Shown here one piece after another: positions 48,981 to 57,345 of a stretch of DNA of 64,000 nt; position 1 is the first letter of the stretch, and each line of letters starts with the position of its first letter. The DNA lies in contig CAWEPI010000008.1 of assembly GCA_963810945.1 (NCBI GenBank), positions 930,001 to 994,000 of the forward strand. Reading direction: 5' to 3'. Source of the DNA: JAOUEA01 sp963810945 (GTDB taxonomy: Bacteria; Actinomycetota; UBA4738; HRBIN12). A program made the position numbers and the translations under genes. The notes below the pieces were generated by a model. That model was not told the origin of the DNA and did no database searches. It worked only from the letters and a program-made list of their open reading frames with translations.

Positions 48981-50654
48981 GTGTACTCGCTGAAGCAGAC
49001 CGTCCGCATCTTCTCGTCGGTGGGCCGCAACCACGCGCTGCGCCGCGTGTTGCTCGCGTTCCTGATCTTCAACACCGCGGAGTGGGCCACGTGGGTGGCG
49101 ATGCTCGTCTACGCGTTCGATCGGGGCGGCGCATCCGCGGCCGGTCTGGTGGCGGTGATCCAGCTCGTGCCCGCGATCTTCGTGGCGCCCCTCGGGTCGA
49201 CCATGGGCGACCGACTGCCGCGCGAGAAGGCGCTCGCGCTCGGCTACCTGATCCAGTCAGGCGCGATGGCCGCCACCGCCCTCTCGCTGTTCGTGGATGC
49301 GCCGATCGGCGTGATCTACCTCTGTGCGGCCCTGTCCAATTGCGCGATCACGCTCACGCGTCCGGTGCATCACGCGATCCTGCCGGAGCTGGCCGAGACG
49401 CCGCCGGAGCTCACCGCCTCGAACTCCGCATCCAGCACCCTGGAAGGGCTTTCGGTGTTCATCGGCCCGGTGCTGACGGGCATCCTCCTGGCCGAGGAGG
49501 GAGCCTGGCTCGTCTTCGCGGTGACGTCCGCGGGCGTGCTCGTCGCGGCCGCCATGACGGTGGGTCTGCGGCGTCACCTCGCGCTCGTGCCGGCGGGTCG
49601 GGTGTCGGCGTCGATCGTGCAGGACGCGAGGGAGGGGTTCCGTCAGCTCCGCGAGGACCGCGGCGCCACCCTCCTCACGCTGTTGGTCGGTGCGCAGTTC
49701 GTCGTGGTCGGCATGCTCGACGTGCTGGCGGTGGTGCTCGCCCTGGAGATCCTCGGGATGGGCCCGGCGGGGCCGGGGCTGATGACGGCCGCGGCGGGGA
49801 TCGGGGGGCTGCTCGGGGCCGCCGGCACCGCGGTGCTGATCGGCAGGCACCGGATGGCTCCGGCCGTCGCCGCCGGGATGCTCGCCACCGGTGGATGCCT
49901 CGCGCTGGTGGCGGTGGCACCCGGACCGGCGATGGCGGCCGCGTTCTTGATCGGGTGCGGGATGGGCAAGGCGTTCTTCGACGTGGCGAGCCGCACGCTC
50001 CTGCAGCGCACGGTCGATGACGAGGTCCTCTCGAGGGTGTTCGGGCTGCAGGAGGCCATGCTGATGGCGGGCCTCGCGGTGGGTTCGGCGATGGCTCCCG
50101 TCTTCGTGGCGCTCTTCGGCGCGCGCGGCGCGTTCGTCGCCGCCGGGGCGCTCCTGCCTCTCGCCGGGCTGCTCAGCCGGGCCAGGCTGCGCGAGGTCGA
50201 CGACCGCGCCCGGGTTCCGGGCGTGGAGCTCGACCTCCTCCGACGCATCGCGTTGTTCGCGCCGCTCGCCCAACCCGTGCTCGAACGCGTGAGCTGGCAC
50301 CTGATCCCGCTCGAGGTCGGGGCGGGGGAGGTGCTCATGCGCCAGGGGGAGCCCGGGGATCGCTTCTACGTCATCGCGGAGGGTCAGGCGACCGTCGAGG
50401 TCGATCACGTGACGGTGGCGCACCTCCGGTCGGGCGGCTACGTCGGCGAGATCGCTCTCCTGCGCGACGTCCCGCGCACCGCCACCGTCCGGGCCGCGAC
50501 GGACCTCCGCCTGCTCGCGCTGGATCGGGTGGAGTTCCTCGCCGCGGTGACGGGATCGCGTCCGAGCGCGGTCGCGGCGAACCAGGAGGTCGATCGCCGC
50601 CTACGCCAGAACCGCCGGCTCACCGGGCGATCGACCGACGACGAGCTCCTCTGA
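48981..50654 (+). CDS. MFS transporter fused to a cyclic-nucleotide-binding domain
   Basis: 557 residues. Residues 1-400 form about 12 membrane helices of a major-facilitator-like protein (TAEWATWVAMLVYAFDRGGASAAGLVA, PLGSTMGDRLPREKALALGY, AFFDVASRTLLQRTV). Residues 420-540 are a CRP-type cNMP-binding domain (VGAGEVLMRQGEPGDRFYVIAEGQATVEV, GGYVGEIALLRDVPRTATVRA). The domain is cytoplasmic and may gate transport. Starts GTG 48981. Confidence 0.85.
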   Translation: MYSLKQTVRIFSSVGRNHALRRVLLAFLIFNTAEWATWVAMLVYAFDRGGASAAGLVAVIQLVPAIFVAPLGSTMGDRLPREKALALGYLIQSGAMAATALSLFVDAPIGVIYLCAALSNCAITLTRPVHHAILPELAETPPELTASNSASSTLEGLSVFIGPVLTGILLAEEGAWLVFAVTSAGVLVAAAMTVGLRRHLALVPAGRVSASIVQDAREGFRQLREDRGATLLTLLVGAQFVVVGMLDVLAVVLALEILGMGPAGPGLMTAAAGIGGLLGAAGTAVLIGRHRMAPAVAAGMLATGGCLALVAVAPGPAMAAAFLIGCGMGKAFFDVASRTLLQRTVDDEVLSRVFGLQEAMLMAGLAVGSAMAPVFVALFGARGAFVAAGALLPLAGLLSRARLREVDDRARVPGVELDLLRRIALFAPLAQPVLERVSWHLIPLEVGAGEVLMRQGEPGDRFYVIAEGQATVEVDHVTVAHLRSGGYVGEIALLRDVPRTATVRAATDLRLLALDRVEFLAAVTGSRPSAVAANQEVDRRLRQNRRLTGRSTDDELL

Positions 50655-50736
50655 CCGTCACAGAACCGCAACAACTGCGGATGAACCGCGCGGCGAGGAG
50701 CACCGAAGTACCGGGTGGAGCCCCTCTCTCCAACTG

Positions 50737-50767
50737 GAAGGCCCCGAGCCCCCCGCTCGGGGCCTTC
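50737..50767 (+). terminator. Terminator after the MFS fusion
   Basis: A 13-bp perfect stem GAAGGCCCCGAGC/GCTCGGGGCCTTC with loop CCCCC, followed by TTCC. Confidence 0.85.
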
Positions 50768-50805
50768 TTCCATCCAGGATCGGCGGTCGTGGGAGGATAC
50801 GCACC

Positions 50806-51630
50806 ATGATCGCCACGGGGGTCGCCACCAAGCTCGCGGGGCTGCACGATCTGCTGGGCGGCACCGGGGGCGTCGTCGTGGCCTTCAGCGGCGGGACGGA
50901 TTCGACCCTGGTGGCGGCCGTGGCGTCCCGGGTGCTCGGTGAGCGCGCGGTGGCGGTGACGGCGGTCTCGCCGTCGCTGCCGCCCGGCGAGGCCGAGGAA
51001 GCGCGACGACTCGCCGCCGCGCACGGGATCGCGCACCGCGTGGTGCGCACCCGCGAGGCCGAGGATCCGGCGTACCTGGCGAACGGCCTCGACCGCTGCT
51101 ATCGCTGCAAGACCGAGCTCTACGACGTGCTCGCGCGCGTGGCCGAGGAGGCCGACTTCCCGGTGGTGGTCTCGGGAGCCAACCTCGATGACCTGGGCGA
51201 GTTCCGTCCGGGCCTGCGGGCCGCCGAGGAGCACGGCGTGCGCCATCCCCTGATCGAGGTGGGGATGACGAAACGGGAGGTGCGCGAGGCCGCCCGGGAT
51301 CTCGGGCTGGCCACGTGGGACAAGCCGGCCTCGGCCTGCTTGTCGTCGAGGATCAGGTTCGGGGTGACGATCACGGTGGAAGAGCTGTCGAAGGTGGGTC
51401 GCGCCGAGCGGCTGCTGAAGGATCTGGGGTTCCGCCAGTGCCGGGTGCGCGTGCACGACGCGGACCTGGTGCGCGTGGAGGTGGAGGCGGACGAGGTCGC
51501 CCGCCTGGCCGAGCCCGCCGTCCGCGCTCGCGTGATCGAGGGGCTCACCACGCTCGGCTGGCGCTACGTGACGCTCGATCTCCAGGGCTTCCGATCGGGT
51601 TCGATGAACCCCGAGGTGCCGCCCGGGTGA
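50806..51630 (+). CDS. larE: LarE-type ATP-dependent sulfurtransferase
   Basis: 274 residues. PP-loop SGGTDSTL near residue 28, then cysteines 98 and 101 in DRCYRCKTELYD and cysteine 178 in KPASACLSSRI. LarE inserts sulfur into the nickel-pincer cofactor precursor. Lactobacillus LarE sacrifices one Cys at the equivalent of 178, while three-cysteine homologues carry a [4Fe-4S] cluster; this copy has three. No larA, larB or larC lies in the window. Confidence 0.88.
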   Translation: MIATGVATKLAGLHDLLGGTGGVVVAFSGGTDSTLVAAVASRVLGERAVAVTAVSPSLPPGEAEEARRLAAAHGIAHRVVRTREAEDPAYLANGLDRCYRCKTELYDVLARVAEEADFPVVVSGANLDDLGEFRPGLRAAEEHGVRHPLIEVGMTKREVREAARDLGLATWDKPASACLSSRIRFGVTITVEELSKVGRAERLLKDLGFRQCRVRVHDADLVRVEVEADEVARLAEPAVRARVIEGLTTLGWRYVTLDLQGFRSGSMNPEVPPG

Positions 51631-52028
51631 GCCACGAGATCCGCGTGAAGATCCGATGGCGGGACATGGACCACTACGGCCACGTGAACAACGCGGTCTA
51701 CCTGACCTATCTCGAGGAGTGCCGCGACCGCTTGGTGGAGGGCCTGATGGGATCCGAGGGCGCGTGGGACTTCGTCCTGGCGCACGTGGGCATCGACTAC
51801 CGGAACCAGCTCACCCAGGACGACGGCGAGATCACCGTGCGCTGCGCGGTGGCGAGCTTCGGCGGCTCCAGCGTGCGGACGCGCGAGGCCATCGTGAAGG
51901 CCGACGGGACCGTGGCGGCGGAGGCCGAGGCGGTGATCGTGCCTCGGGCCCCGGACGCGGCGCGCTCGCGGCGCCTCACCGGGGACGAGCGGCGGATCCT
52001 CCAGGCGGCGATCGACGGTGACGGGTAG
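51627..52028 (+). CDS. Hotdog-fold acyl-CoA thioesterase
   Basis: 133 residues of the 4-hydroxybenzoyl-CoA thioesterase type: IRWRDMDHYGHVNNAVYLTYLEECR holds the catalytic Asp of DMDxxGHVNN. Overlaps the larE stop by four bases (GTGA), so it is translationally coupled to it. Substrate unknown. Confidence 0.86.
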   Translation: MSHEIRVKIRWRDMDHYGHVNNAVYLTYLEECRDRLVEGLMGSEGAWDFVLAHVGIDYRNQLTQDDGEITVRCAVASFGGSSVRTREAIVKADGTVAAEAEAVIVPRAPDAARSRRLTGDERRILQAAIDGDG

Positions 52029-52040
52029 CCCGCTCAGGCC

Positions 52041-53360
52041 CTATTTCAGGGGCAGGATCCGACGGCCATGCACGAAGTGATCGCGGTACCAGCCGTCGCC
52101 GACCCACATGATGGTGACGCCGCCGGGCGTGTGTGAGGAATCCAGCGAGAAGCCGTTCCCGATGTACACGTCGACGTGGTCGACGATGCCGTCGTCGTCC
52201 CCGTCGTAGAACATCAGGTCGCCGGGCATCAGCTGGTCGAACTTCAGGTGACCGGTGCGCGCCATGTCCGCGGAGGAGCGTTGGGGGAGCTGCCACCCGG
52301 CGTACGGCCTGGGCGGCGCCACCTTCCAGATGCCGCCGTCGTTCGCGCGGAGGGCCCACCACGAGAAGCCCGAGCAGTCGAACCCGGCGATCGGCTGTCC
52401 ACCCAGCCCCGAGGGCTCGGGCGTGGCGAGGCCCCACTCGCCTCCCCAGACGTAGGGGTACCCGACGTAGCGGATCCCCCACTGCACGATGGCCTGTCGC
52501 GACGGCCCCATCTTCGGTAGCTGGATCCCTTCGTACTGCCCTGCGATCCACGGGACGGTCCAGGACGGCAGCGTCTTCGCCTTGTAGAGCGAGAAGGCAA
52601 CCTGGGAGCGGGGCATCGGCGTGGACGGCCCGACGTCCTGGGCCTCGTTCGCGTCGCTGTTGTAGCGCAGACCGAGCCGCATGCCGAGCATCGTGGTGCC
52701 GAAGTTGACGGGCGTGTCGAACGTCACGCCGCCGCTCGTGTGCAGCGCGTCGAGCTGCTGCGCGGTCGATCGCAGGCCGAGCGCCAGGACCAGCACGCGA
52801 TGCACGGTGGTCATCGTGACGGGCTTGTCCGGCAGGAATCCTCCGTCGGCCGTCCGGCGCATCCACCCCATCTTCACGGCGACGTTCGCCCAGCGATAGA
52901 AGACCTGGGTGGTGTCGAGGTCAGTGAAGGCGATGGACGGGTCGACGGTCTCGTCCGGCGCGAAGGCCTTCACCACCGCGCGTGCGAAGTACTTCCGCGT
53001 CTCGATCATGGAGGGACGGAAGGGATAGGTGCCGTCGGCGTTGGCCGGGAAGTCGCGCATCCAATCGAAGGCGCCGCCCACGTAGTCGATCGCGCTGCGC
53101 GCCCACGCGTCCCCGCTGCCCACATCGCTCCACTTCACGCCCGCGCGCCGGGTGCGCGCCGCTGCAGGGATGTGCACCGGGATCGGCGCCGGTCCGGATC
53201 CGTACTCTCCGGCCGCGACGTCCCCGTGCGGGGAGCCGGGGCCGCGCGCGGCCGCTACCGCGATCGTCGTAGGCCCGAGGGGGAGCATCGCGAGCGCGCT
53301 CGACGCGATCAGCGTCAAGGTCATCACGCGACGGCGAAGCCGGGTTCCCCCTCGGTTCAT
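52041..53360 (-). CDS. NlpC/P60 endopeptidase with SLH-like repeats
   Basis: 439 residues from ATG 53360. Signal peptide (LTLIASSALAMLPLG), then two repeats resembling S-layer homology domains (WARSAIDYVGGAFDWMRDFP, FTDLDTTQVFYRWANVAVKMGWM, MTTVHRVLVLALGL). The C-terminal NlpC/P60 domain has Cys in GFDCSGFSWWAL and His in VDHVDVYIGNG. It probably anchors to the wall and cuts peptidoglycan stem peptides. A TAGGGT box (53432-53427) lies 9 bases before an alternative start at 53417. Confidence 0.84.
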   Translation of the reverse strand: MNRGGTRLRRRVMTLTLIASSALAMLPLGPTTIAVAAARGPGSPHGDVAAGEYGSGPAPIPVHIPAAARTRRAGVKWSDVGSGDAWARSAIDYVGGAFDWMRDFPANADGTYPFRPSMIETRKYFARAVVKAFAPDETVDPSIAFTDLDTTQVFYRWANVAVKMGWMRRTADGGFLPDKPVTMTTVHRVLVLALGLRSTAQQLDALHTSGGVTFDTPVNFGTTMLGMRLGLRYNSDANEAQDVGPSTPMPRSQVAFSLYKAKTLPSWTVPWIAGQYEGIQLPKMGPSRQAIVQWGIRYVGYPYVWGGEWGLATPEPSGLGGQPIAGFDCSGFSWWALRANDGGIWKVAPPRPYAGWQLPQRSSADMARTGHLKFDQLMPGDLMFYDGDDDGIVDHVDVYIGNGFSLDSSHTPGGVTIMWVGDGWYRDHFVHGRRILPLK

Positions 53361-53482
53361 GGTTAGGGGGTCGGTCCCCGGGCGGAAGAACTTGAGGTGG
53401 CCGGGGGTGGGCCGCATGGGAGCCCGACCCTAGCAGTGGCTACCGCACCCGTGCAGGGCGACACCGCCTACCCCACGTGCGG

Positions 53483-53488
53483 TAGGCT
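53483..53488 (+). promoter_or_regulatory. -10 box TAGGCT, leaderless type
   Basis: TAGGCT ends 6 bases before GTG 53495 and supports that short gene. Confidence 0.5.
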
Positions 53489-53494
53489 CCGCGG

Positions 53495-53710
53495 GTGCTG
53501 GGGGAACGTGAAGCGCTCGTGGTCGACGTGCGACCGTTCGACGTCCACGGCGTTCCCTATGCCGACGTCACGGTGGCCTACCGAGACCGTCGGGTGGAGA
53601 CCGCCCGCCTGGGGCGGGAGAGCATGCCCGCGGACCTCCAGCCGGGCGAGGAGGTCCTCGTGAGCTCGGCGGTGAACATGATCGTCGCGATCCGGCGCTC
53701 CGCCGGCTGA
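53495..53710 (+). CDS. Small hypothetical protein
   Basis: 71 residues of unknown family: VDVRPFDVHGVPYADVTVAYRDRRVETARLGRESMPADLQPGEEVLVSSAVNMIVAIRR. It looks like a small beta-barrel with a closing VNMIVAIRR strand. The leaderless promoter and normal codon use argue that it is real. Confidence 0.6.
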   Translation: MLGEREALVVDVRPFDVHGVPYADVTVAYRDRRVETARLGRESMPADLQPGEEVLVSSAVNMIVAIRRSAG

Positions 53711-53735
53711 GTCGGTGTCCGCCTGAGGTCGTGAT

Positions 53736-54266
53736 TCAGTCTCGCGGCCCTTCGCCGCGCACGACCTCGACCTGCTCCAGCGCCTCGCGCAGGTCCTTCA
53801 GCCAGTCCTCCTGGCGCTCGGCCACCAGTCGGACGCACCACGCCAGCGCGTGGCTGCGGCTGCGCGCGACGCCCGCGTCCACGAGCGTGTCGAGGACCTT
53901 GCGCTCCGGCATGCGGAGCCGCGTCATGGCGGGGATGCTGAGCGTCGTGAACAGATGACGCTGGTCCCCACACTGCGCTCCCCAGGAGACCTTGCGGCCG
54001 AAGCGGCGCTCGGCCTCGTCGGCGATCTGCATCCGCTTGCCGCGCGTGTCCTCCCGGAAGCCGTCGATGCGCGAGGCGCGCGCTGCCACCTCGGTCTCGG
54101 GGGTGGCGTCGGAGGGCAGCTCGGGCTCGGGCAGCGTGCCCACGACCAGGATCTCGTCGCGGTCATGGGTCACCTCCGGCGGACCGGCGAACCACTCGGC
54201 GGGGAGGCGGCCGGCGAACCAGCCCTGGAGATGCTCGGCGGGTGAGGTGGTCATCTTCTCTGTCAT
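53736..54266 (-). CDS. Conserved actinobacterial protein with ribbon-helix-helix-like end
   Basis: 176 residues. The C-terminal segment RKVLDTLVDAGVARSRSHALAWCVRLVAE has the spacing of a ribbon-helix-helix (CopG/Arc-like) region, so it may bind DNA. The N-terminal half contains an acidic EVTHDRDEILVVGTLPEPELP segment. ATG 54266 is fixed by a strong promoter 7 bases upstream. A tandem 8-base repeat overlaps that promoter, suggesting self-repression. Confidence 0.62.
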   Translation of the reverse strand: MTEKMTTSPAEHLQGWFAGRLPAEWFAGPPEVTHDRDEILVVGTLPEPELPSDATPETEVAARASRIDGFREDTRGKRMQIADEAERRFGRKVSWGAQCGDQRHLFTTLSIPAMTRLRMPERKVLDTLVDAGVARSRSHALAWCVRLVAERQEDWLKDLREALEQVEVVRGEGPRD

Positions 54267-54273
54267 GCAATTG

Positions 54274-54301
54274 AGATTACATCATTACATCCATGCGTCA
54301 A
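54274..54301 (-). promoter_or_regulatory. Strong leaderless promoter with tandem operator-like repeat
   Basis: On the minus strand TTGACG (54301-54296), 16 bases, then TAATCT (54279-54274), then 7 bases to the ATG. The plus-strand octamer ATTACATC occurs twice in direct tandem at 54276-54283 and 54284-54291, covering the spacer and -10. This A/T-rich island stands out from its surroundings. Confidence 0.72.
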
Positions 54302-54327
54302 GCCCCCGCGGGGGCCCGCGGGTCCGC

Positions 54328-54333
54328 TACCCT
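54328..54333 (+). promoter_or_regulatory. -10 box TACCCT before the M20 peptidase
   Basis: TACCCT ends 8 bases before ATG 54342, consistent with a leaderless message for the three-gene cluster. Confidence 0.5.
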
Positions 54334-54341
54334 CTCCCACC

Positions 54342-55736
54342 ATGCAGCCCCTGCCGGATGAGGCGCCTACCGGGTCCTACGGCGGGAGTCGGCTGACCAC
54401 GGATCTCGAGACCCCCCCGGACCACGCGTACGACGGTCGGGGCGAGATCCCCACCCCGCACCACGATCTCCCGCTGGAGATCGCCCCGGAAGATGCGCGG
54501 ATCCTGGATGCGATCGCGGATCAGGGCGAGTGGATGACCGACGTGCTGGCGCGCCTGGTCCAGGCCCCGACGGTCCTCGGCGAGGAGGAGGCCGGGCAAC
54601 GGGTCGTGGAGGGGGTCCTGCGCTCCCTCGACCTGGATCCGATCGACGTTCCCATGGACGAGACCGCCCTGCGGGCGCACCCACAGGCCGCGCCGTTCGA
54701 TTGGGACGTCGACGGGAAGCGGAACGTGGTGGCCACCTGGGATCCGGGGTCGCGGACGGACGGCCGGTCCCTGATCCTGAACGGACACATCGACGTGGTG
54801 AGTCCGGAGCCGCTCTCGCAGTGGGAGGATCGCGACCCGTTCAGCGGGCTCCGCGAGGACGGGTGGCTCTACGGGCGTGGCTCGGCCGACATGAAGTGTG
54901 GGCTGGCCGCCATCTTCGGGGCCGTGAAGGGATTGCGATCCCTCGGACTCGCTCCCCACGCGCCCGTACACCTCGAATCCGTCGTGGAGGAGGAGTGCAG
55001 CGGCAACGGCACCCTCCAGACGATCATGAGCGGCTACACCGCCGACGCCGCGGTGATCACGGAGCCGTTCGGCGCCGCCATCACGACCGCGCAGGTCGGC
55101 GTGCTCTGGTTCAAGGTGCGCATCGTGGGCGTGCCCGGGCACGCGGCGGAAGGACGCAACGCGACGAACGCGATCGAGAAGAGCCTCAACGTGATCGGGG
55201 CGCTCCGCGAGCTGGAGACCGAGATGAACGTCGCGCCGCCGCCGCCCTTCGATCTGTTCTCCCATCCGATCAACCTGAACGTCGGTACGATCAGGGGCGG
55301 TGACTGGCCTTCGACGGTACCCGGCGTATGCGTCACCGAGTACCGGATCGCGCTCTACCCCGGGTCCACGATCGCCGAGCTCAAGACGCGGATCGAGGCG
55401 ACCGTCGCCGGGGCGACCGCCGACCAGCCCGGCTCCGCCGAGGTGCTCTACAGCGGCTTCTCGTCCGAGGGATACGACATCGCGGACGACCATCCGCTGA
55501 TCGGCGCGCTGGCAGCGTCGTTCACGCGCCAATCGGGCGCGCCTCCCGCACTGGTGTCAACCACCGGGACGACGGACGCGGCCGTCCTCGGCAACGTGGC
55601 GGGCATCCCGGCGGTGTGTTTCGGCCCCTACGCGGAGCAGGCGCACGGGGTCCATGAACGGGTGTACCTTCCGTCCGTGGTCCAGACGGCTCAGGTGCTG
55701 GGACTGTTCATCCGCGACTGGTGCGGCTTGTCGTGA
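54342..55736 (+). CDS. M20-family metallopeptidase (ArgE/DapE-like)
   Basis: 464 residues. Zinc ligands are visible as His in LILNGHIDVV, Asp in YGRGSADMKCG, Glu in VVEEECSGNG and His in EQAHGVHERVYLPS. A dimerisation domain sits in the middle. It would remove an acyl or aminoacyl group from a small amide. First gene of a trio: its stop overlaps the start of the ATP-grasp gene (GTGA). An N-terminal extension of about 60 residues, acidic and proline-rich, precedes the catalytic domain. Confidence 0.87.
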   Translation: MQPLPDEAPTGSYGGSRLTTDLETPPDHAYDGRGEIPTPHHDLPLEIAPEDARILDAIADQGEWMTDVLARLVQAPTVLGEEEAGQRVVEGVLRSLDLDPIDVPMDETALRAHPQAAPFDWDVDGKRNVVATWDPGSRTDGRSLILNGHIDVVSPEPLSQWEDRDPFSGLREDGWLYGRGSADMKCGLAAIFGAVKGLRSLGLAPHAPVHLESVVEEECSGNGTLQTIMSGYTADAAVITEPFGAAITTAQVGVLWFKVRIVGVPGHAAEGRNATNAIEKSLNVIGALRELETEMNVAPPPPFDLFSHPINLNVGTIRGGDWPSTVPGVCVTEYRIALYPGSTIAELKTRIEATVAGATADQPGSAEVLYSGFSSEGYDIADDHPLIGALAASFTRQSGAPPALVSTTGTTDAAVLGNVAGIPAVCFGPYAEQAHGVHERVYLPSVVQTAQVLGLFIRDWCGLS

Positions 55737-57329
55737 TCGACGGGCTCGTCCCGCTCGTCGGGCTGGTCGTGATCGTCGTGCTCGCGATCTGGGCGCTCCG
55801 AGGAGCCCCCGCACCTCCCGAGCCCGAGACGACCACCGCATCCGAGGACGAGCCCGCCCCGGTGCCGCTCGTCGCGTCCACGCCGATGCTCAGCGGGATC
55901 CCGGCCATCCGGCACTTCTTCCGGACGAACGAGACGCCGATCTACTTCGTGTCGCGCGACCGCGTTCAACCTGCTGGGGATCGACCGCTGGGTGCGCAAC
56001 TTCAAGTTCATCAACTACTACGACTCCTTCGACGGTTGGCATCCGAACGTCCTCGTCCCGCACGAGCAGACGCCCCGCGAGTTCTCCTCGATCGAGGAGA
56101 TCTGCAACTACCTGCTGGGTCACAAGGAAGTCGTGGACTACGTGCAGGCGCGCGGACCCGGTGGCAAGGTCGCGTTCCTGATGTTCGACGAGGAGACCGA
56201 GCAGCTCGCGGAGGAGCTCAGCCTCGAGGTGGCGTTCCCGGCCGCCGCGCTGCGGCATCGGATGGACTCCAAGATCGAGACCACGCGCCTCGGCGACGAG
56301 GCGGGCGTCCCGAGCGTCCCCAACGTGATGGGAGACGGGACCTCGTACGCCGACCTGCTCGCCCTCTCGCGCTCGGCGGGGCTCGGCGACGACCTCGTCG
56401 TGCAGACGCCGTACGGCGACTCCGGTCAGACCACGTTCTTCATCGCGGACGAGGACGATTGGAAGGCGTCGGCGTCGAAGATCGTGGGCGAGCCGATCAA
56501 GGTGATGAAGCGGATCGAGCCGCGCGAGCTGGCGATCGAGGGCGTGATCACGCGCCACGGGACGCTCGTGGGTCCACTCATGACGGAGCTCACGGGCTTC
56601 CCGGAGCTCACGCCCTACGACGGAGGCTGGTGCGGCAACGACGTCTCGCCCGACGTGCTCACCGAGGTCCAGCGGACGACCGCGCGCGAGCGTACGAAGG
56701 CGATGGGAGAACGCCTGCGTGAGGAGGGCTACCGCGGCTATTTCGAGCTCGATTTCCTCCTCGACGCCGAGACGGGCGACATCTGGCTCGGGGAGCTGAA
56801 CCCGCGGGTGACCGGGGCGAGCAGCATCACGAACGTGACGGCCGTCGCTTACGGCGACATGCCGCTCTTCCTCTTCCACCTTCTGGAGTTCATGGACGTG
56901 GACTACGAGATCGACGTGGACGAGCTGAACGCCCGCTGGGCGCACCCGGGCAATGTCGACGAATGGACGCAGTTCATCCTGAAGCAGACCGACGAGGCCG
57001 TGGAGCTGATCACGGAGGCGCCTTCATCGGGGATCTGGCGGATGCACGCGGATCGGTCGATCGGGTACGCGCGCCGTGATACGGATTGGCACACCGTGAG
57101 CGACGAGGCCGAAGCGTTCTACCTGCGCATCGCCGGGACCGGCGGCTACCGGTACCCCGGCGCCGACCTCGGCATCCTGGTGACGCGCGGACGGTTCATG
57201 AACGAAGAGCACGAGCTCCAGGATCGCGCCCGTGACTGGATCTCGGGGATCAAGGGTCAGTTCCGCAGCGTCCCGCCCGAACGCGAGCCGGAGGTTCAGC
57301 CCGAACCGTTCGGCTTCAAGATGCTGTAG
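55733..57329 (+). CDS. Membrane-anchored ATP-grasp ligase-like protein (frame broken)
   Basis: About 531 residues. A single N-terminal helix (LVPLVGLVVIVVLAIWALRG) and an acidic Pro/Thr/Glu linker precede a cytoplasmic ATP-grasp domain. Key segments are PYGDSGQTTFFI (nucleotide loop), IKVMKRIEPRELAIEGVI, and EGYRGYFELDFLL ... WLGELNPRVTGASS with the metal-binding Glu and Asn. An extra base near 55955 splits VSATAFNLLGIDRWVR from the N-terminus. It does not match biotin carboxylase or D-Ala ligase exactly, and its amide product is unknown. Between an M20 peptidase and a C45 hydrolase. Confidence 0.78.
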
Positions 57330-57331
57330 CC

Positions 57332-57337
57332 GATACT
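57332..57337 (+). promoter_or_regulatory. -10-like GATACT before the C45 gene
   Basis: GATACT ends 8 bases before ATG 57346. It supports that ATG over the one at 57340, and suggests an internal promoter in the trio. Confidence 0.4.
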
Positions 57338-57345
57338 CCATGCAG

